64,000 nt of DNA from Chitinophaga sp. H8 (GTDB taxonomy: Bacteria > Bacteroidota > Bacteroidia > Chitinophagales > Chitinophagaceae). The notes beneath the pieces are model-generated. The model saw only the letters and a list, made by a program, of their open reading frames with translations, did not search any database and was not told the origin of the DNA. Positions 1-7,831 of the stretch are shown one piece after another. Position 1 is the stretch's first letter. The number at the start of each line of letters is the position of its first letter. The stretch covers positions 3,410,001-3,474,000 of the forward strand of contig NZ_JBEXAC010000001.1 of the NCBI RefSeq assembly GCF_040567655.1. The letters run 5' to 3'. Position numbers and translations under genes: made by a program.

Positions 1-82
1 CTGGCAGATCTGCTTTTTTACCGGTGCGGCAATACTTCGAAAAGTTTTGCTGAATATGATAGGTGTCAGGCAACAAATTCAT
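1..82 (-). CDS. Start of a DUF2063/HvfC-like RiPP maturation partner (partial)
   Basis: An ATG at 82-80 opens a frame that stays open to the window edge (27 codons, beginning MNLLPDTYHIQQNF). It overlaps the 3' end of the DUF692 gene by 17 nt in another frame, a typical coupled-operon arrangement. In MNIO (DUF692) operons the next gene usually encodes a DUF2063/HvfC/BufC protein thought to help present the precursor to the enzyme, and this N-terminus resembles Bacteroidota members of that family. The overlap and open frame are seen directly; the family call rests mainly on context because only 27 residues are visible. Confidence 0.6.
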   Translation of the reverse strand, partial: MNLLPDTYHIQQNFSKYCRTGKKADLP

Positions 83-893
83 TTCTCTGCTTCCATTGTT
101 TGTGACAAATAGCTTGCAGCCGGTTCATTTCGCCCTGCAATTCTTCCATTTCCGGAATATTAAAATCCCTTTCCAACAATACCGGTACAGGATGCAACCG
201 TTGTATCGTCCATTCAAAAAGCTCATACACCGGATCTATGATGGCTTCTCCATGTGTATCAATGATCAGATCCGGAGCTACCTGTTCATGGCCCGCCATA
301 TGAATATAGGCTACTTTATCCAATGGCAGCTGTTGTATAAATTCTTTTGCGTTATACTGATGATTGAAGGCATTTACATAAATGTTATTCACATCCAGCA
401 ATAGCTGACACCCCGATTGCTGCACTACTTCATTGATAAACTCTACCTCGCTCATTTCTGCTGCAACAGGTGTATAATAAGATACTATTTCCATGGCCAG
501 CGGCCGGTCCAGAAAATCCTGTACCTGTCTGATACGTGCAGCGATATGGGCTACCGCATCTCGTCGGAAAGGAATAGGCAACAGGTCATACATATGGGCA
601 TTATCACACTTGGAATAACTCAGATGTTCTGAATACAGCTGTACATTATACTCCCGCAAAAATGCTTTCACATATTTCAGGAATTCCTGGTCCAGCTCAT
701 CCGGGCTGCCAATGGAAAGGGATAAGCCATGACACAATACCGGATACTTTTCTACTACCTGATGTAATACTTTTTTCCAGTATCCGCCTATACCCATCCA
801 GTTTTCGGGAGCAAACTCCACGAAATCCGGTTTTATGTGCTTACCAAGAATAAACTCATCAGCAAAATCACGCCTGAAACCTAACCCTACCAT
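66..893 (-). CDS. MNIO-family (DUF692, HvfB/BufB-type) multinuclear iron oxidative enzyme
   Basis: A 275-residue TIM-barrel protein of the DUF692/MNIO family. Members use two or three iron ions to modify cysteines of a ribosomal peptide, for example to oxazolone-thioamide or thiooxazole. Candidate metal ligands are all present: His55 (CHGLS), His90 (SEHLSY), Glu135 (EIVSYY), Asp167 and Asn169 (LDVNNIYVN), His198 (IHMAGH), Asp212 and His214 (DTHGE) and Glu241 (LLERD). The length is normal for the family and the protein appears intact and cytoplasmic. It lies 71 nt downstream of a Cys-rich secreted precursor and overlaps a probable DUF2063 partner, so its substrate is very probably that precursor. 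The exact modification cannot be read from the sequence. Confidence 0.9.
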   Translation of the reverse strand: MVGLGFRRDFADEFILGKHIKPDFVEFAPENWMGIGGYWKKVLHQVVEKYPVLCHGLSLSIGSPDELDQEFLKYVKAFLREYNVQLYSEHLSYSKCDNAHMYDLLPIPFRRDAVAHIAARIRQVQDFLDRPLAMEIVSYYTPVAAEMSEVEFINEVVQQSGCQLLLDVNNIYVNAFNHQYNAKEFIQQLPLDKVAYIHMAGHEQVAPDLIIDTHGEAIIDPVYELFEWTIQRLHPVPVLLERDFNIPEMEELQGEMNRLQAICHKQWKQRNEFVA

Positions 894-909
894 ATCTTTT
901 GGGTTTTAT

Positions 910-943
910 AAGCAATAAAAAGCAGGGGCAGCAGCCTGCCCCT
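910..943 (-). terminator. Hairpin with U-tract between precursor and MNIO gene (probable attenuator)
   Basis: A perfect 8-bp GC-rich stem (936-943 with 924-931, 4-nt loop) is followed on the minus strand by GCTTTTTATT. It sits in the 71-nt gap between the precursor stop and the MNIO start. It has the form of an intrinsic terminator and could give partial termination, so that more precursor than enzyme is made. Confidence 0.65.
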
Positions 944-964
944 GGCCCCAAATAAATGTTTAGC

Positions 965-1351
965 TTACTTAGCGCCTGCTGCAGGTTTTGCGGCGGCAGG
1001 AGCAGTAGAATCCTTTTTCGCTTTCTTCCCTTTTTTACTGCCACATTTCCCCTCTCCGCATTTTCCTTCTCCACATTTCCCTTCTTTTGTTTTACTGGCT
1101 TTTGAAGCCCCGCATTTGGCATCTTTTGCCTTACCGGTAGAATCCTTCTTTTCACCACATTTCAATTCAAATACATTGCCGGTATTGCTTCCACCCAGCA
1201 AAGCATTTCTTACTTCAGCACCAGATCCCAGATGAGCATAAGTAGTAACAGGAGCAGCATTACCCTGTACTGCTGTAAGGCCCAGGATAGCCGCAGCGAC
1301 TAAAGACCCGGAAAAAATCACTTTTTTGTTAGAGGTGTTGTTCTGTTGCAT
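965..1351 (-). CDS. Secreted Cys-rich RiPP precursor, HvfA/bufferin-like
   Basis: A 128-residue small protein. Residues 1-33 form a Sec-type signal peptide (KK, then a hydrophobic stretch, ending near GNAAP). A middle part contains LGSGAEVRNALLG (41-53), a feature shared with HvfA-type precursors. The C-terminal half is Lys/Gly rich with five Cys (65, 80, 93, 98, 103), each in a KCG context; residues 90-104 are three tandem EGKCG units. In characterised HvfA/bufferin systems EGKCG cysteines are converted by the MNIO enzyme to copper-binding heterocycles. The tail (115-128) is Ala/Pro/Lys rich. It is the first gene of the operon and the MNIO enzyme follows. Role in metal binding or copper protection is inferred from the family. 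Confidence 0.85.
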   Translation of the reverse strand: MQQNNTSNKKVIFSGSLVAAAILGLTAVQGNAAPVTTYAHLGSGAEVRNALLGGSNTGNVFELKCGEKKDSTGKAKDAKCGASKASKTKEGKCGEGKCGEGKCGSKKGKKAKKDSTAPAAAKPAAGAK

Positions 1352-1846
1352 TTGTTTAATTTTAAAACAATGTGAGGAAATGTAGACTTATGCTTTTTGA
1401 TGTATTTACGCACCTATTCTATCATCTGTATTTACTGTGATTACTCACTATCGGATTCCTAAATAAAAGTTAAATCGTTGTGCCTTATAAATATCAATGT
1501 ACATAATGTGCCGGTAACTTAGCAAGGGGCAGCATGGTATACTAAATTTAGTAAATAATCTGATTTATACCACATTTCACATAGTCAACACAGTTGACCA
1601 ACAGTAACATATTCTTCACTTTTTCATCGCTATTGCTTGGAATATTATCACAATGCTTTATTTTAGACCTGGTAATACACGGGAATGAAATAAAATAAAG
1701 TGAACAATAACTGTTTCTGATGCTGTACAAGTAGCAGGCCCCTGAACACAGATTCATCACTTCATGGAAGTTTAGGGCCCTCCTGAATTGGTAATAATTT
1801 TGCTGTAACCTATGAAATTGGCACTAACTAATAATAATACCTTGCA
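1352..1846. other. Divergent intergenic region
   Basis: 495 nt of AT-rich DNA between the RiPP precursor (minus) and the orphan repeat protein (plus). It must hold the promoter of the RiPP operon; TACATTTC on the minus strand about 35 nt before the start is a near match to the -7 box. Toward the plus gene there is a good -7 box at 1795-1802. No convincing gene or RNA was recognised; a 70-codon minus-strand frame at 1548-1760 has no protein-like features. Confidence 0.5.
1771..1802 (+). promoter_or_regulatory. Candidate Bacteroidota promoter upstream of the orphan repeat protein
   Basis: TAATTTTG at 1795-1802 matches the Bacteroidota -7 consensus TAnnTTTG exactly. About 20 nt upstream, TTTA at 1771-1774 is a three-of-four match to the -33 TTTG box. 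The start codon is at 1847, giving a leader of about 40 nt. Confidence 0.4.
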
Positions 1847-2578
1847 ATGACTAACAGATTGCCCCTGGTAACGTCCGTTTTTTTTATCACCCTTATCAAG
1901 GCATACCTTCAAGGGACTAAGACAAAAAATGAAATCAAACAGGAAGTAGATGGCTTATTTGATTGGGAAGAAATTACAAGCCGGTACGCTACCCAGGATG
2001 TCACTTTTTTGCTTACCCGCGCCGCTCAGAATATAAATGAAAACTACTACGCAGATATCGTTGAACATATTTCCAGCACTTCCGATACCATACCTACCCG
2101 TGCTGGATTGATTCATCACCTGGAACAACTACTGAAAGGAAATATAGACCAGGAAGATTTATACGAATGGGCTACCTGGCACAATGTAGATTCAGATGAT
2201 GATGCTACTGCTGTTTTTGAAGACCTGGCAGTAGCCTATTTCTGTCTGTATCTGTTACCCGCGCAAAAACAACACCTCACAGAAAAAAAATATCAGCAGG
2301 CACTGTATATCTTCCGTCAAAAGAACAGCAATATGCTGAAAGACAAAATTGCATTGGTGCTGTTGATTGAAAAAGAAAGGCAATACTTTAGTTTCTTTTT
2401 ACGCGATTACCTACAAGGGACTAAATCAATAGATGAACTGGATGTTTATTTGCTGAACAAATTTGGGATGGATCATCACAGCTTTCCCTACATGGAAGCA
2501 TTAGCCTCTTCCAATACACATCACCACAACCAGGACGAGATGACCGTACTACTGAAAAAAGCTGCTATGGAAAAATAA
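1847..2578 (+). CDS. Uncharacterised protein with a three-fold helical repeat
   Basis: A 243-residue predominantly helical protein that I do not recognise. The motif YLQGTK occurs at 20-25 and again at 188-193, each followed by an acidic helix (NEIKQEVDGLF; SIDELDVYLLNKF), and a weaker copy LLKGNIDQEDLYEWA occurs at 95-109. This points to an internally repeated helical module of about 35 residues, two copies of it near the ends. No clear signal peptide (the N-terminal hydrophobic stretch VTSVFFITLIKAYLQ merges into repeat 1), no transmembrane segment and no catalytic motif are visible. It lies divergently from the RiPP operon and convergently, 14 nt away, with the DUF4412 gene. Function unknown. 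Confidence 0.8.
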   Translation: MTNRLPLVTSVFFITLIKAYLQGTKTKNEIKQEVDGLFDWEEITSRYATQDVTFLLTRAAQNINENYYADIVEHISSTSDTIPTRAGLIHHLEQLLKGNIDQEDLYEWATWHNVDSDDDATAVFEDLAVAYFCLYLLPAQKQHLTEKKYQQALYIFRQKNSNMLKDKIALVLLIEKERQYFSFFLRDYLQGTKSIDELDVYLLNKFGMDHHSFPYMEALASSNTHHHNQDEMTVLLKKAAMEK

Positions 2579-2592
2579 CTGGTAGGCCCATA

Positions 2593-3471
2593 TTACTTAA
2601 TAATATCTGCAATATTTACTTTTCTTTTTTCACCTACTACAATATCAGTAGTATAGGTGTATACCCTGTCTCCATTGCCGTATTGCATATACATTTCCAG
2701 CGGAAAAACTACCGCAGGATAGAAACCCTGTGTAAGCATATGTTCAATCTGCTTTTTATATTTTTCCGCCACCAGGCCATACCCCTGAAATAAGGTATGC
2801 AGCTTCATCGGGATCCAAACATAAGCAGTTACCTTGGCATTGCTGGAAGCAGTTACCTTGGCATCTTTCCGGGAATTATGTGCTACATACTCTTCACAGG
2901 CGATACCTGCAATTACTTTTTTAGCGCCGGTTCTGGTAAGTTGCGTCAGATAACCTACTTCACCGGGATATACCGGCTCCATCGTTTCCAGATCCAGCTG
3001 TTGTTTCTCGCCGCTGCCAATGTTATGTATAGCAGTAATGCTTAATTGCGATTCCTTCTCAAAGTCGGCATAAAAATGGTACCGTGCTCCTGTACTTTTA
3101 CTATTCAGTTGAATACTGAACTGCGGTTTTTCACTGCTGTAATAAATCACAATTTCCTCTCCTCCATTTACCACACGCTGATTGCCCTGGAAAGCTTCCG
3201 TTTCCTGATACACGGCCACATCAAAAACATAATTGGAATCAATGGAAACCCGGTCATCGCCACCAATCGTAAGTGCCTTCATGGGTTTTGCTTCTTTTTT
3301 TCCGGAAAACGGATACGCTGCATCTTCCTCCTCCATGGCTGCTTCATCCGGGGAAACTGTTTTCTGCTGTGTAACAGACTTAATCCTGTCACCTGCTTTC
3401 TTAAGCCATTGCGCCTGTACGCAAGGGATACACATGGTTAACCACAGTATTATCAATACCGGCTGCTTCAT
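2593..3471 (-). CDS. Secreted DUF4412-type protein
   Basis: The start is placed at the ATG giving MKQPVLIILW, because this yields a clean Sec signal peptide ending at VQAQ; an upstream in-frame start would add 7 residues before it. The mature part of about 270 residues is beta-rich, with a Lys/Glu-rich linker and a C-terminal domain (GIACEEYVAHNSRKD, then VTAYVWIPMKLHTLFQGYG) typical of DUF4412, a periplasmic or secreted family common in Bacteroidota and of unknown function. It is separated by 73 nt from the upstream LuxE-like gene and could share its transcript. Confidence 0.7.
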   Translation of the reverse strand: MKQPVLIILWLTMCIPCVQAQWLKKAGDRIKSVTQQKTVSPDEAAMEEEDAAYPFSGKKEAKPMKALTIGGDDRVSIDSNYVFDVAVYQETEAFQGNQRVVNGGEEIVIYYSSEKPQFSIQLNSKSTGARYHFYADFEKESQLSITAIHNIGSGEKQQLDLETMEPVYPGEVGYLTQLTRTGAKKVIAGIACEEYVAHNSRKDAKVTASSNAKVTAYVWIPMKLHTLFQGYGLVAEKYKKQIEHMLTQGFYPAVVFPLEMYMQYGNGDRVYTYTTDIVVGEKRKVNIADIIK

Positions 3472-3544
3472 AGGATAGTTTTCTGCCGGCAAGATACATA
3501 TAAAAAATTTAAACTATAAAAGCCTTCTTACTATTTTACTCCAC

Positions 3545-4528
3545 CTAACTTACCATCAGGCTACATCCCCTTAAAGCGGAACTATCTAAGCGTCCCAGTA
3601 CTTCAAAGCTCCCATCCGCATAGATTTTCCCAATATCTTCCGTAGCAATAAACGCACAGGAGTACACGTTTGCCAGATCGATTACATTAATAACGCCTGC
3701 TGCACTTTTATCTGCCAGCTGAAAAGGGTCATTTTCATCCCGGACCAGTACCTTCATCCAGGGGGGGGTAGTAAAAACCCCTTTCCCCTCCGAATATGCC
3801 TGGGATAATAATTCTGTCATACCATATTCTGCATGTACCTCAGCTACCCCTAGTTTCTCCTGCAAAAAACCATGTACTTCCTGTCTGGTCCATTCCTCTC
3901 TCCGTCCTTTCATCCCCCCTGTTTCCATTACTATTGTATGGTGCAGCTGCAGGGTATACCGCTCTGCAAAATCCAGCAATCCGAAAGTAACCCCTATCAA
4001 CAGCACTTTTTGTCCACGGGCTTCCAATGCCTGTAAATGGGCATACAATTTATCATGCTCATACAGGTAAAACCCGCTTTCCGGATGCCCGCTCCGCAAA
4101 ATCATTTCCTGCACCATATGTACCAATGAGGAATGTTGCCGTTCCAGGTAAGAAGGTAGTAACCCTAATACCACATAATCACTTACCGCACCATACCTGT
4201 TTTCAAAGGCTGTCATAAAGCTCGTGGTATACAGGCTCACTTTTTTTACCAGATGCCTGCTGTTGATGGTTTGGGTAGTTCCACTGCTTTCGAACACTGC
4301 CTCTGGTTCAAAACGGCCACAAACTACCTGGTGCGTTTTAAAGAACTGGATGGGTAAAAAGGGGATCCCCATGATAGACCTGACTTCTTCCGGCCTGATA
4401 TGCAGGGCATTTACATAAGCCCGGTAAAGCTCATTTTCCTGGTACTGGTACTGAAAAAGAGAAAGCGCGGCAGGCTCCAGCCCGGCAGCGGTTAAAGAAA
4501 ATATATGTTCCAGGGATGTTTCCATCAT
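3545..4528 (-). CDS. LuxE/PaaK-like acyl-protein synthetase or acyl transferase
   Basis: About 327 residues. A phosphate-binding SSGTTQ motif near residue 81 and the later HAEYGMTELLSQAY segment are features of the adenylate-forming LuxE/PaaK-type superfamily, in which a carboxylic acid is activated as acyl-AMP. The protein is shorter than phenylacetate-CoA ligases (about 430) and closer to LuxE-type acyl-protein synthetases (about 370) known in Bacteroidota. The start is chosen at the MMETSLEH methionines; an in-frame start 8 codons upstream is less likely. Substrate is unknown. No lux genes are nearby, so a bioluminescence role is not implied. Confidence 0.75.
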   Translation of the reverse strand: MMETSLEHIFSLTAAGLEPAALSLFQYQYQENELYRAYVNALHIRPEEVRSIMGIPFLPIQFFKTHQVVCGRFEPEAVFESSGTTQTINSRHLVKKVSLYTTSFMTAFENRYGAVSDYVVLGLLPSYLERQHSSLVHMVQEMILRSGHPESGFYLYEHDKLYAHLQALEARGQKVLLIGVTFGLLDFAERYTLQLHHTIVMETGGMKGRREEWTRQEVHGFLQEKLGVAEVHAEYGMTELLSQAYSEGKGVFTTPPWMKVLVRDENDPFQLADKSAAGVINVIDLANVYSCAFIATEDIGKIYADGSFEVLGRLDSSALRGCSLMVS

Positions 4529-4666
4529 GTATTCCCAACGTTTAAAAATCACCCAAAGTTAGGGAGAACTGCAAATTTAGCCCCGGTGAAGTAACAAATA
4601 AGCTGAAAAAGCGTTTAATTTAATAGGTGGTTATCCTTAAAAAGGGGGATTACCATCCACTGAACC

Positions 4667-4697
4667 ATTGTATTTTAGTTAAAAAAATGTAGGTTTG
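4667..4697 (+). promoter_or_regulatory. Bacteroidota-type promoter immediately before the lipoprotein gene
   Basis: ATTG at 4667-4670, a 19-nt spacer and TAGGTTTG at 4690-4697 match the -33/-7 consensus. The expected transcription start would be at about 4701-4703, while the start codon is at 4702, so the mRNA may be nearly leaderless. Confidence 0.6.
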
Positions 4698-4701
4698 TTA
4701 T

Positions 4702-5157
4702 ATGAAGAAATTGCTCCTTTTATCTGTGATTATCTGCCTGGCTTATGCTTGTAAGAAAGACTCCCTGAGCAGTAAACCTCAGATTTCTTTCAGATCTTAC
4801 TCCATCTCATCTATAGATACTACCACCCAGCAATTTGATATAGAGTTTAACGTGAAAGACGGGGATGGCGACATCGAAAACAATATTTACATACTTAACT
4901 ATGTGGATGGTACGCCACCTGTAGATGAAAATGATTTTCCTTCCAGGCAAATGCCGGGCATAGAGGCCAATAAAGGCAACAGCGTGAATGCCATTGTATC
5001 TGTCAACATGCAAAGCAATGACTTCCGGGTAGGTATTGATGACAACTTCACCCCCGACAGCTTTCATGTAAGGGCATTTATTATAGATAATGCCGGCAAT
5101 AGCAGTGATACCATTACCACCCCCAAGATTCCGTGGTATAAGAAAAAGCAACCGTAA
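4702..5157 (+). CDS. Small lipoprotein of unknown function
   Basis: A 151-residue protein with a lipoprotein signal peptide: MKK, a hydrophobic stretch, then lipobox LAYAC with the lipidated Cys at 17, followed by KKDS. Lys rather than an acidic residue follows Cys. The mature domain is beta-rich, with an acidic DGDGDIENN loop (residues 53-61) that resembles extracellular calcium-binding or Ig-like folds, and ends in a basic KKKQP tail. Probably membrane anchored and facing the periplasm or surface. It is monocistronic, with its own promoter and a strong terminator. No known family recognised. Confidence 0.8.
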   Translation: MKKLLLLSVIICLAYACKKDSLSSKPQISFRSYSISSIDTTTQQFDIEFNVKDGDGDIENNIYILNYVDGTPPVDENDFPSRQMPGIEANKGNSVNAIVSVNMQSNDFRVGIDDNFTPDSFHVRAFIIDNAGNSSDTITTPKIPWYKKKQP

Positions 5158-5179
5158 AAGCATTACATTTACATTATAC

Positions 5180-5216
5180 AAAGGATTCCTTTTACAAAGG
5201 AATCCTTTTATTTTTT
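5180..5216 (+). terminator. Intrinsic terminator after the lipoprotein gene
   Basis: A perfect stem, 5180-5189 pairing with 5199-5208 and extendable into the loop (TTT with AAA), is followed by a T-rich run (TTATTTTTT). It closes the lipoprotein gene before the carboxylase gene. Confidence 0.85.
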
Positions 5217-5239
5217 AGCTTTACCCATTATTTAAAACC

Positions 5240-6778
5240 ATGAACAAGATAGCTGAACTACAGTCAAAGATAGCCGAAGCCATGCAGGGCGGCGGAGCAG
5301 TGCGTATTGCATCCCAACATAAAAAGGGTAAGCTCACTGCCAGGGAAAGATTGCAATTGCTGCTGGATGAAGGCTCCTTTGAAGAATTGGATATGCTGGT
5401 AAATAACCGTAACCGGGGATTGACCACTGACCAGGAACAGTTTTTAGGTGATGGGGTAGTAACAGGCTTCGGTAATATCAACGGACGGCTGGTATATGTG
5501 TTTTCACAGGATTTTACAGTATATGGGGGTAGCTTGTCTGAGCCCCATGCCCGTAAAATATGCAAGATCCTGGACCTGGCTATGCAAAACGGCGCGCCGG
5601 TAGTAGGATTGAATGACAGTGGAGGAGCCCGTATCCAGGAAGGCGTAGTAAGCCTGGGAGGTTATGCGGATATTTTCTATCGCAATACCCGTGCCTCCGG
5701 CGTTATTCCACAAATATCAGCAATCATGGGGCCCTGTGCAGGAGGGGCTGTATACTCTCCGGCTATTACAGACTTTATTATGATGGTGGAACAAACCTCC
5801 TATATGTTCGTAACCGGGCCTAACGTGGTTAAAACCGTTACCCATGAGGAAGTAACTTCCGAAGAGCTGGGCGGCGCACAAACACATGCTACTAAAAGCG
5901 GGGTTACCCATTTTGCCTGCAGCAACGAAGTAGAATGTATCCAGAACATCCGTCAGCTCCTGAGCTATGTGCCCCAGAACTGCGAGGAAACGGCGCCGGT
6001 ATACCCTTATGAGCCATCCAACGAAGTACGGGAAGCCCTCAACAATATGATCCCTGCCAATCCCAATCAACCTTATGATATGAAAGAGGTGATTGCGGAA
6101 ATAACGGACACGGATAGCTTTTTTGAAGTACACCGCGATTTTGCTGAAAATATTATAGTAGGTTTTGCCCGTATTGCTGGCAGGAGCATTGGTATTGTAG
6201 CCAACCAGCCCGCTATCCTGGCGGGGGTACTGGATATACATGCTTCCGTAAAAGGGGCCCGTTTCACCCGCTTTTGCGATGCGTTTAATGTACCCCTGCT
6301 GGTACTCGTAGATGTTCCGGGATTTTTACCTGGCACCGACCAGGAGTGGAACGGTATCATTACCAATGGGGCTAAACTCCTGTTTGCCCTGAGTGAAGCC
6401 ACCGTGCCCAAAATAACAGTCACTACCCGTAAAGCCTATGGCGGGGCCTACTGTGTGATGAACTCAAAACACATTGGTGCTGATCTGAACTTTGCCTTCC
6501 CACAAGCCGAAATCGCGGTAATGGGAGCCAAAGGTGCAGTGGAAATCATCTACAAAAAAGAAATTGATGCGGCGGCAGATCCGGAAGCACGCATGAATGA
6601 ACTCGTGGCCGACTATACCGAACGCTTTGCCAATCCTTATCTGGCTGCAGAAAAAGGCTATATTGACGAGGTGATTGTTCCTGAACAGGCCCGCGTAAAA
6701 CTGATCAAAGGTTTTAAAATGCTGGAAAATAAAGTGGTGAATATGCCCAGAAAAAAACACGGCAATATACCTTTGTAG
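5240..6778 (+). CDS. Acyl-CoA carboxylase, carboxyltransferase (beta) subunit
   Basis: A 512-residue protein of the PccB/MmdA family, which transfers CO2 between carboxybiotin and an acyl-CoA (propionyl-CoA or methylmalonyl-CoA). The N-terminal half carries [19 protein letters not shown] and [14 protein letters not shown], and the C-terminal half [13 protein letters not shown] and [13 protein letters not shown], the usual crotonase-fold acyl-CoA and biotin sites; length is normal. No biotin carboxylase or biotin carrier gene is adjacent, so partner subunits lie elsewhere. It could be propionyl-CoA carboxylase beta or methylmalonyl-CoA decarboxylase alpha; sequence alone does not settle this. 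The biotin synthase gene is 2.2 kb downstream. Confidence 0.92.
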   Translation: MNKIAELQSKIAEAMQGGGAVRIASQHKKGKLTARERLQLLLDEGSFEELDMLVNNRNRGLTTDQEQFLGDGVVTGFGNINGRLVYVFSQDFTVYGGSLSEPHARKICKILDLAMQNGAPVVGLNDSGGARIQEGVVSLGGYADIFYRNTRASGVIPQISAIMGPCAGGAVYSPAITDFIMMVEQTSYMFVTGPNVVKTVTHEEVTSEELGGAQTHATKSGVTHFACSNEVECIQNIRQLLSYVPQNCEETAPVYPYEPSNEVREALNNMIPANPNQPYDMKEVIAEITDTDSFFEVHRDFAENIIVGFARIAGRSIGIVANQPAILAGVLDIHASVKGARFTRFCDAFNVPLLVLVDVPGFLPGTDQEWNGIITNGAKLLFALSEATVPKITVTTRKAYGGAYCVMNSKHIGADLNFAFPQAEIAVMGAKGAVEIIYKKEIDAAADPEARMNELVADYTERFANPYLAAEKGYIDEVIVPEQARVKLIKGFKMLENKVVNMPRKKHGNIPL

Positions 6779-6838
6779 GGTGCTTCCGAACACATGTACC
6801 AGAGATACCTGCCAATGACGCAGGGAATCATATGATAC

Positions 6839-7711
6839 ATGAACTATTTATATCCGGGCACCAGAAAGATTATGCGCACGCTGTTTAACTTTTTCTTATT
6901 TACCTCCGTTTATATTTCCTGCTGTGCCTTAATGATGGTATGGCAAACGAACCAGTTGCTGCAACTGCATTACGACTATAACACCTATTATGCGTTTGTA
7001 TTTGCAGCAACCATGTGCAGCTATAATTTCCATTGGTACCTGACCCCTGCAATCTATTCCTCTTCCGAACGCATTACCTGGGCCCAGCAAAATAAAGTAT
7101 TACAGTTATCACTTTGCGCGATCGGCGGACTGGGTGCCTTGTTTTTTTTCTGGCAACTGCGGGCCCACTGGCTACCTTTAAGCGGAGCCGCCATCTTAAC
7201 CTTCCTTTATTCTGCGCCCAAAGTGCCTCATAAAACATTCAACTGGCTGAGTAAAATAGCCATAGGCAAAACCCTGTTCCTTACTTTTGTATGGACCTAC
7301 GTAACTACCCTCCTGCCGGCATTCATTGCGGATACCGGTATCACCCTGGATGTGGTCCTGTTTACCTGCCACCGCTTTTTCCTGATCTATGCCATCTGTA
7401 TCCTGTTTGATTACCGTGATCTCGAATCGGATAAAAAAGAAGGTATTCGCAGCCTCATTACTTACCTGAGCTTCAAGAATCTGTTCCGGGTATACTACTG
7501 CTCCCTGCTGATGGCTGCCATCAGCGCAGTGTTATTGCTTCCCTACACTTCCCTGCCTGTCATCTGTACCTTGCTGATAGCGGTGCTGGCTACGGCCATC
7601 ATTACCCGCAAAGCACGCAATACCCCTTCAGATTACATGTTTTACTTTATCCTGGATGGCTTTATGATGCTGTCGGCAGTATTACATATGCTATTAGCTG
7701 TTAGCATTTAG
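6839..7711 (+). CDS. UbiA-like integral membrane protein
   Basis: A 290-residue protein with about eight or nine hydrophobic segments. FDYRDLESDKKEGIRSL in the middle matches the second Asp-rich motif of UbiA prenyltransferases (DxxxD), but the first motif (NDxxDxxxD) is replaced by YNFHWYLTP, so normal prenyl-diphosphate chemistry is doubtful. The start could also be 11 codons later (MRTLFNFF). The last codons (MLLAVSI and the TAG stop) lie inside the left arm of a dispersed AGCTAA-type inverted repeat, which suggests that the original C-terminus was altered by the repeat. Placed 60 nt after the carboxylase gene. Confidence 0.65.
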   Translation: MNYLYPGTRKIMRTLFNFFLFTSVYISCCALMMVWQTNQLLQLHYDYNTYYAFVFAATMCSYNFHWYLTPAIYSSSERITWAQQNKVLQLSLCAIGGLGALFFFWQLRAHWLPLSGAAILTFLYSAPKVPHKTFNWLSKIAIGKTLFLTFVWTYVTTLLPAFIADTGITLDVVLFTCHRFFLIYAICILFDYRDLESDKKEGIRSLITYLSFKNLFRVYYCSLLMAAISAVLLLPYTSLPVICTLLIAVLATAIITRKARNTPSDYMFYFILDGFMMLSAVLHMLLAVSI

Positions 7712-7794
7712 CTATTAGCTGCCTGCCATCGGATGCATTACATGCCTATCGTTAACCGGCTAAAAGCTAACAGCTAAAGGCTAATAGCTTTTAT
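7690..7794. repeat. Dispersed inverted repeat, copy A (TTAGCT/AGCTAA arms)
   Basis: The left arm (about 7690-7720) is made of TTAGC-containing units and the right arm (about 7759-7794) of GCTAA-containing units, so the arms pair imperfectly across about 38 nt of unrelated sequence. The same arm sequences occur at 43123-43230 and 59948-60115. The left arm contains the stop codon of the UbiA-like gene (7709-7711). The right arm ends in TTTTATTATTTT, so on the plus strand it could also act as a terminator. Confidence 0.75.
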
Positions 7795-7831
7795 TATTTT
7801 CCCTACTTTTGCTACATTAACTAATAGTCCA

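Noticed and set aside
868..1158. Arg/Lys-rich 96-codon minus-strand frame overlapping the RiPP precursor
   Set aside because: It is a shifted reading of the Lys/Cys-rich precursor; its composition mirrors the same bases and the precursor frame has signal peptide and motifs.
1548..1760. 70-codon minus-strand frame
   Set aside because: Composition is Ser/Tyr/Ile-rich with no motif, no promoter and no position in an operon; looks like chance in AT-rich DNA.
3545..4528. Part of a lux bioluminescence operon
   Set aside because: Only the LuxE-like fold is present; no luxCDAB genes are adjacent and LuxE-like acyl transferases are common in non-luminous Bacteroidota.
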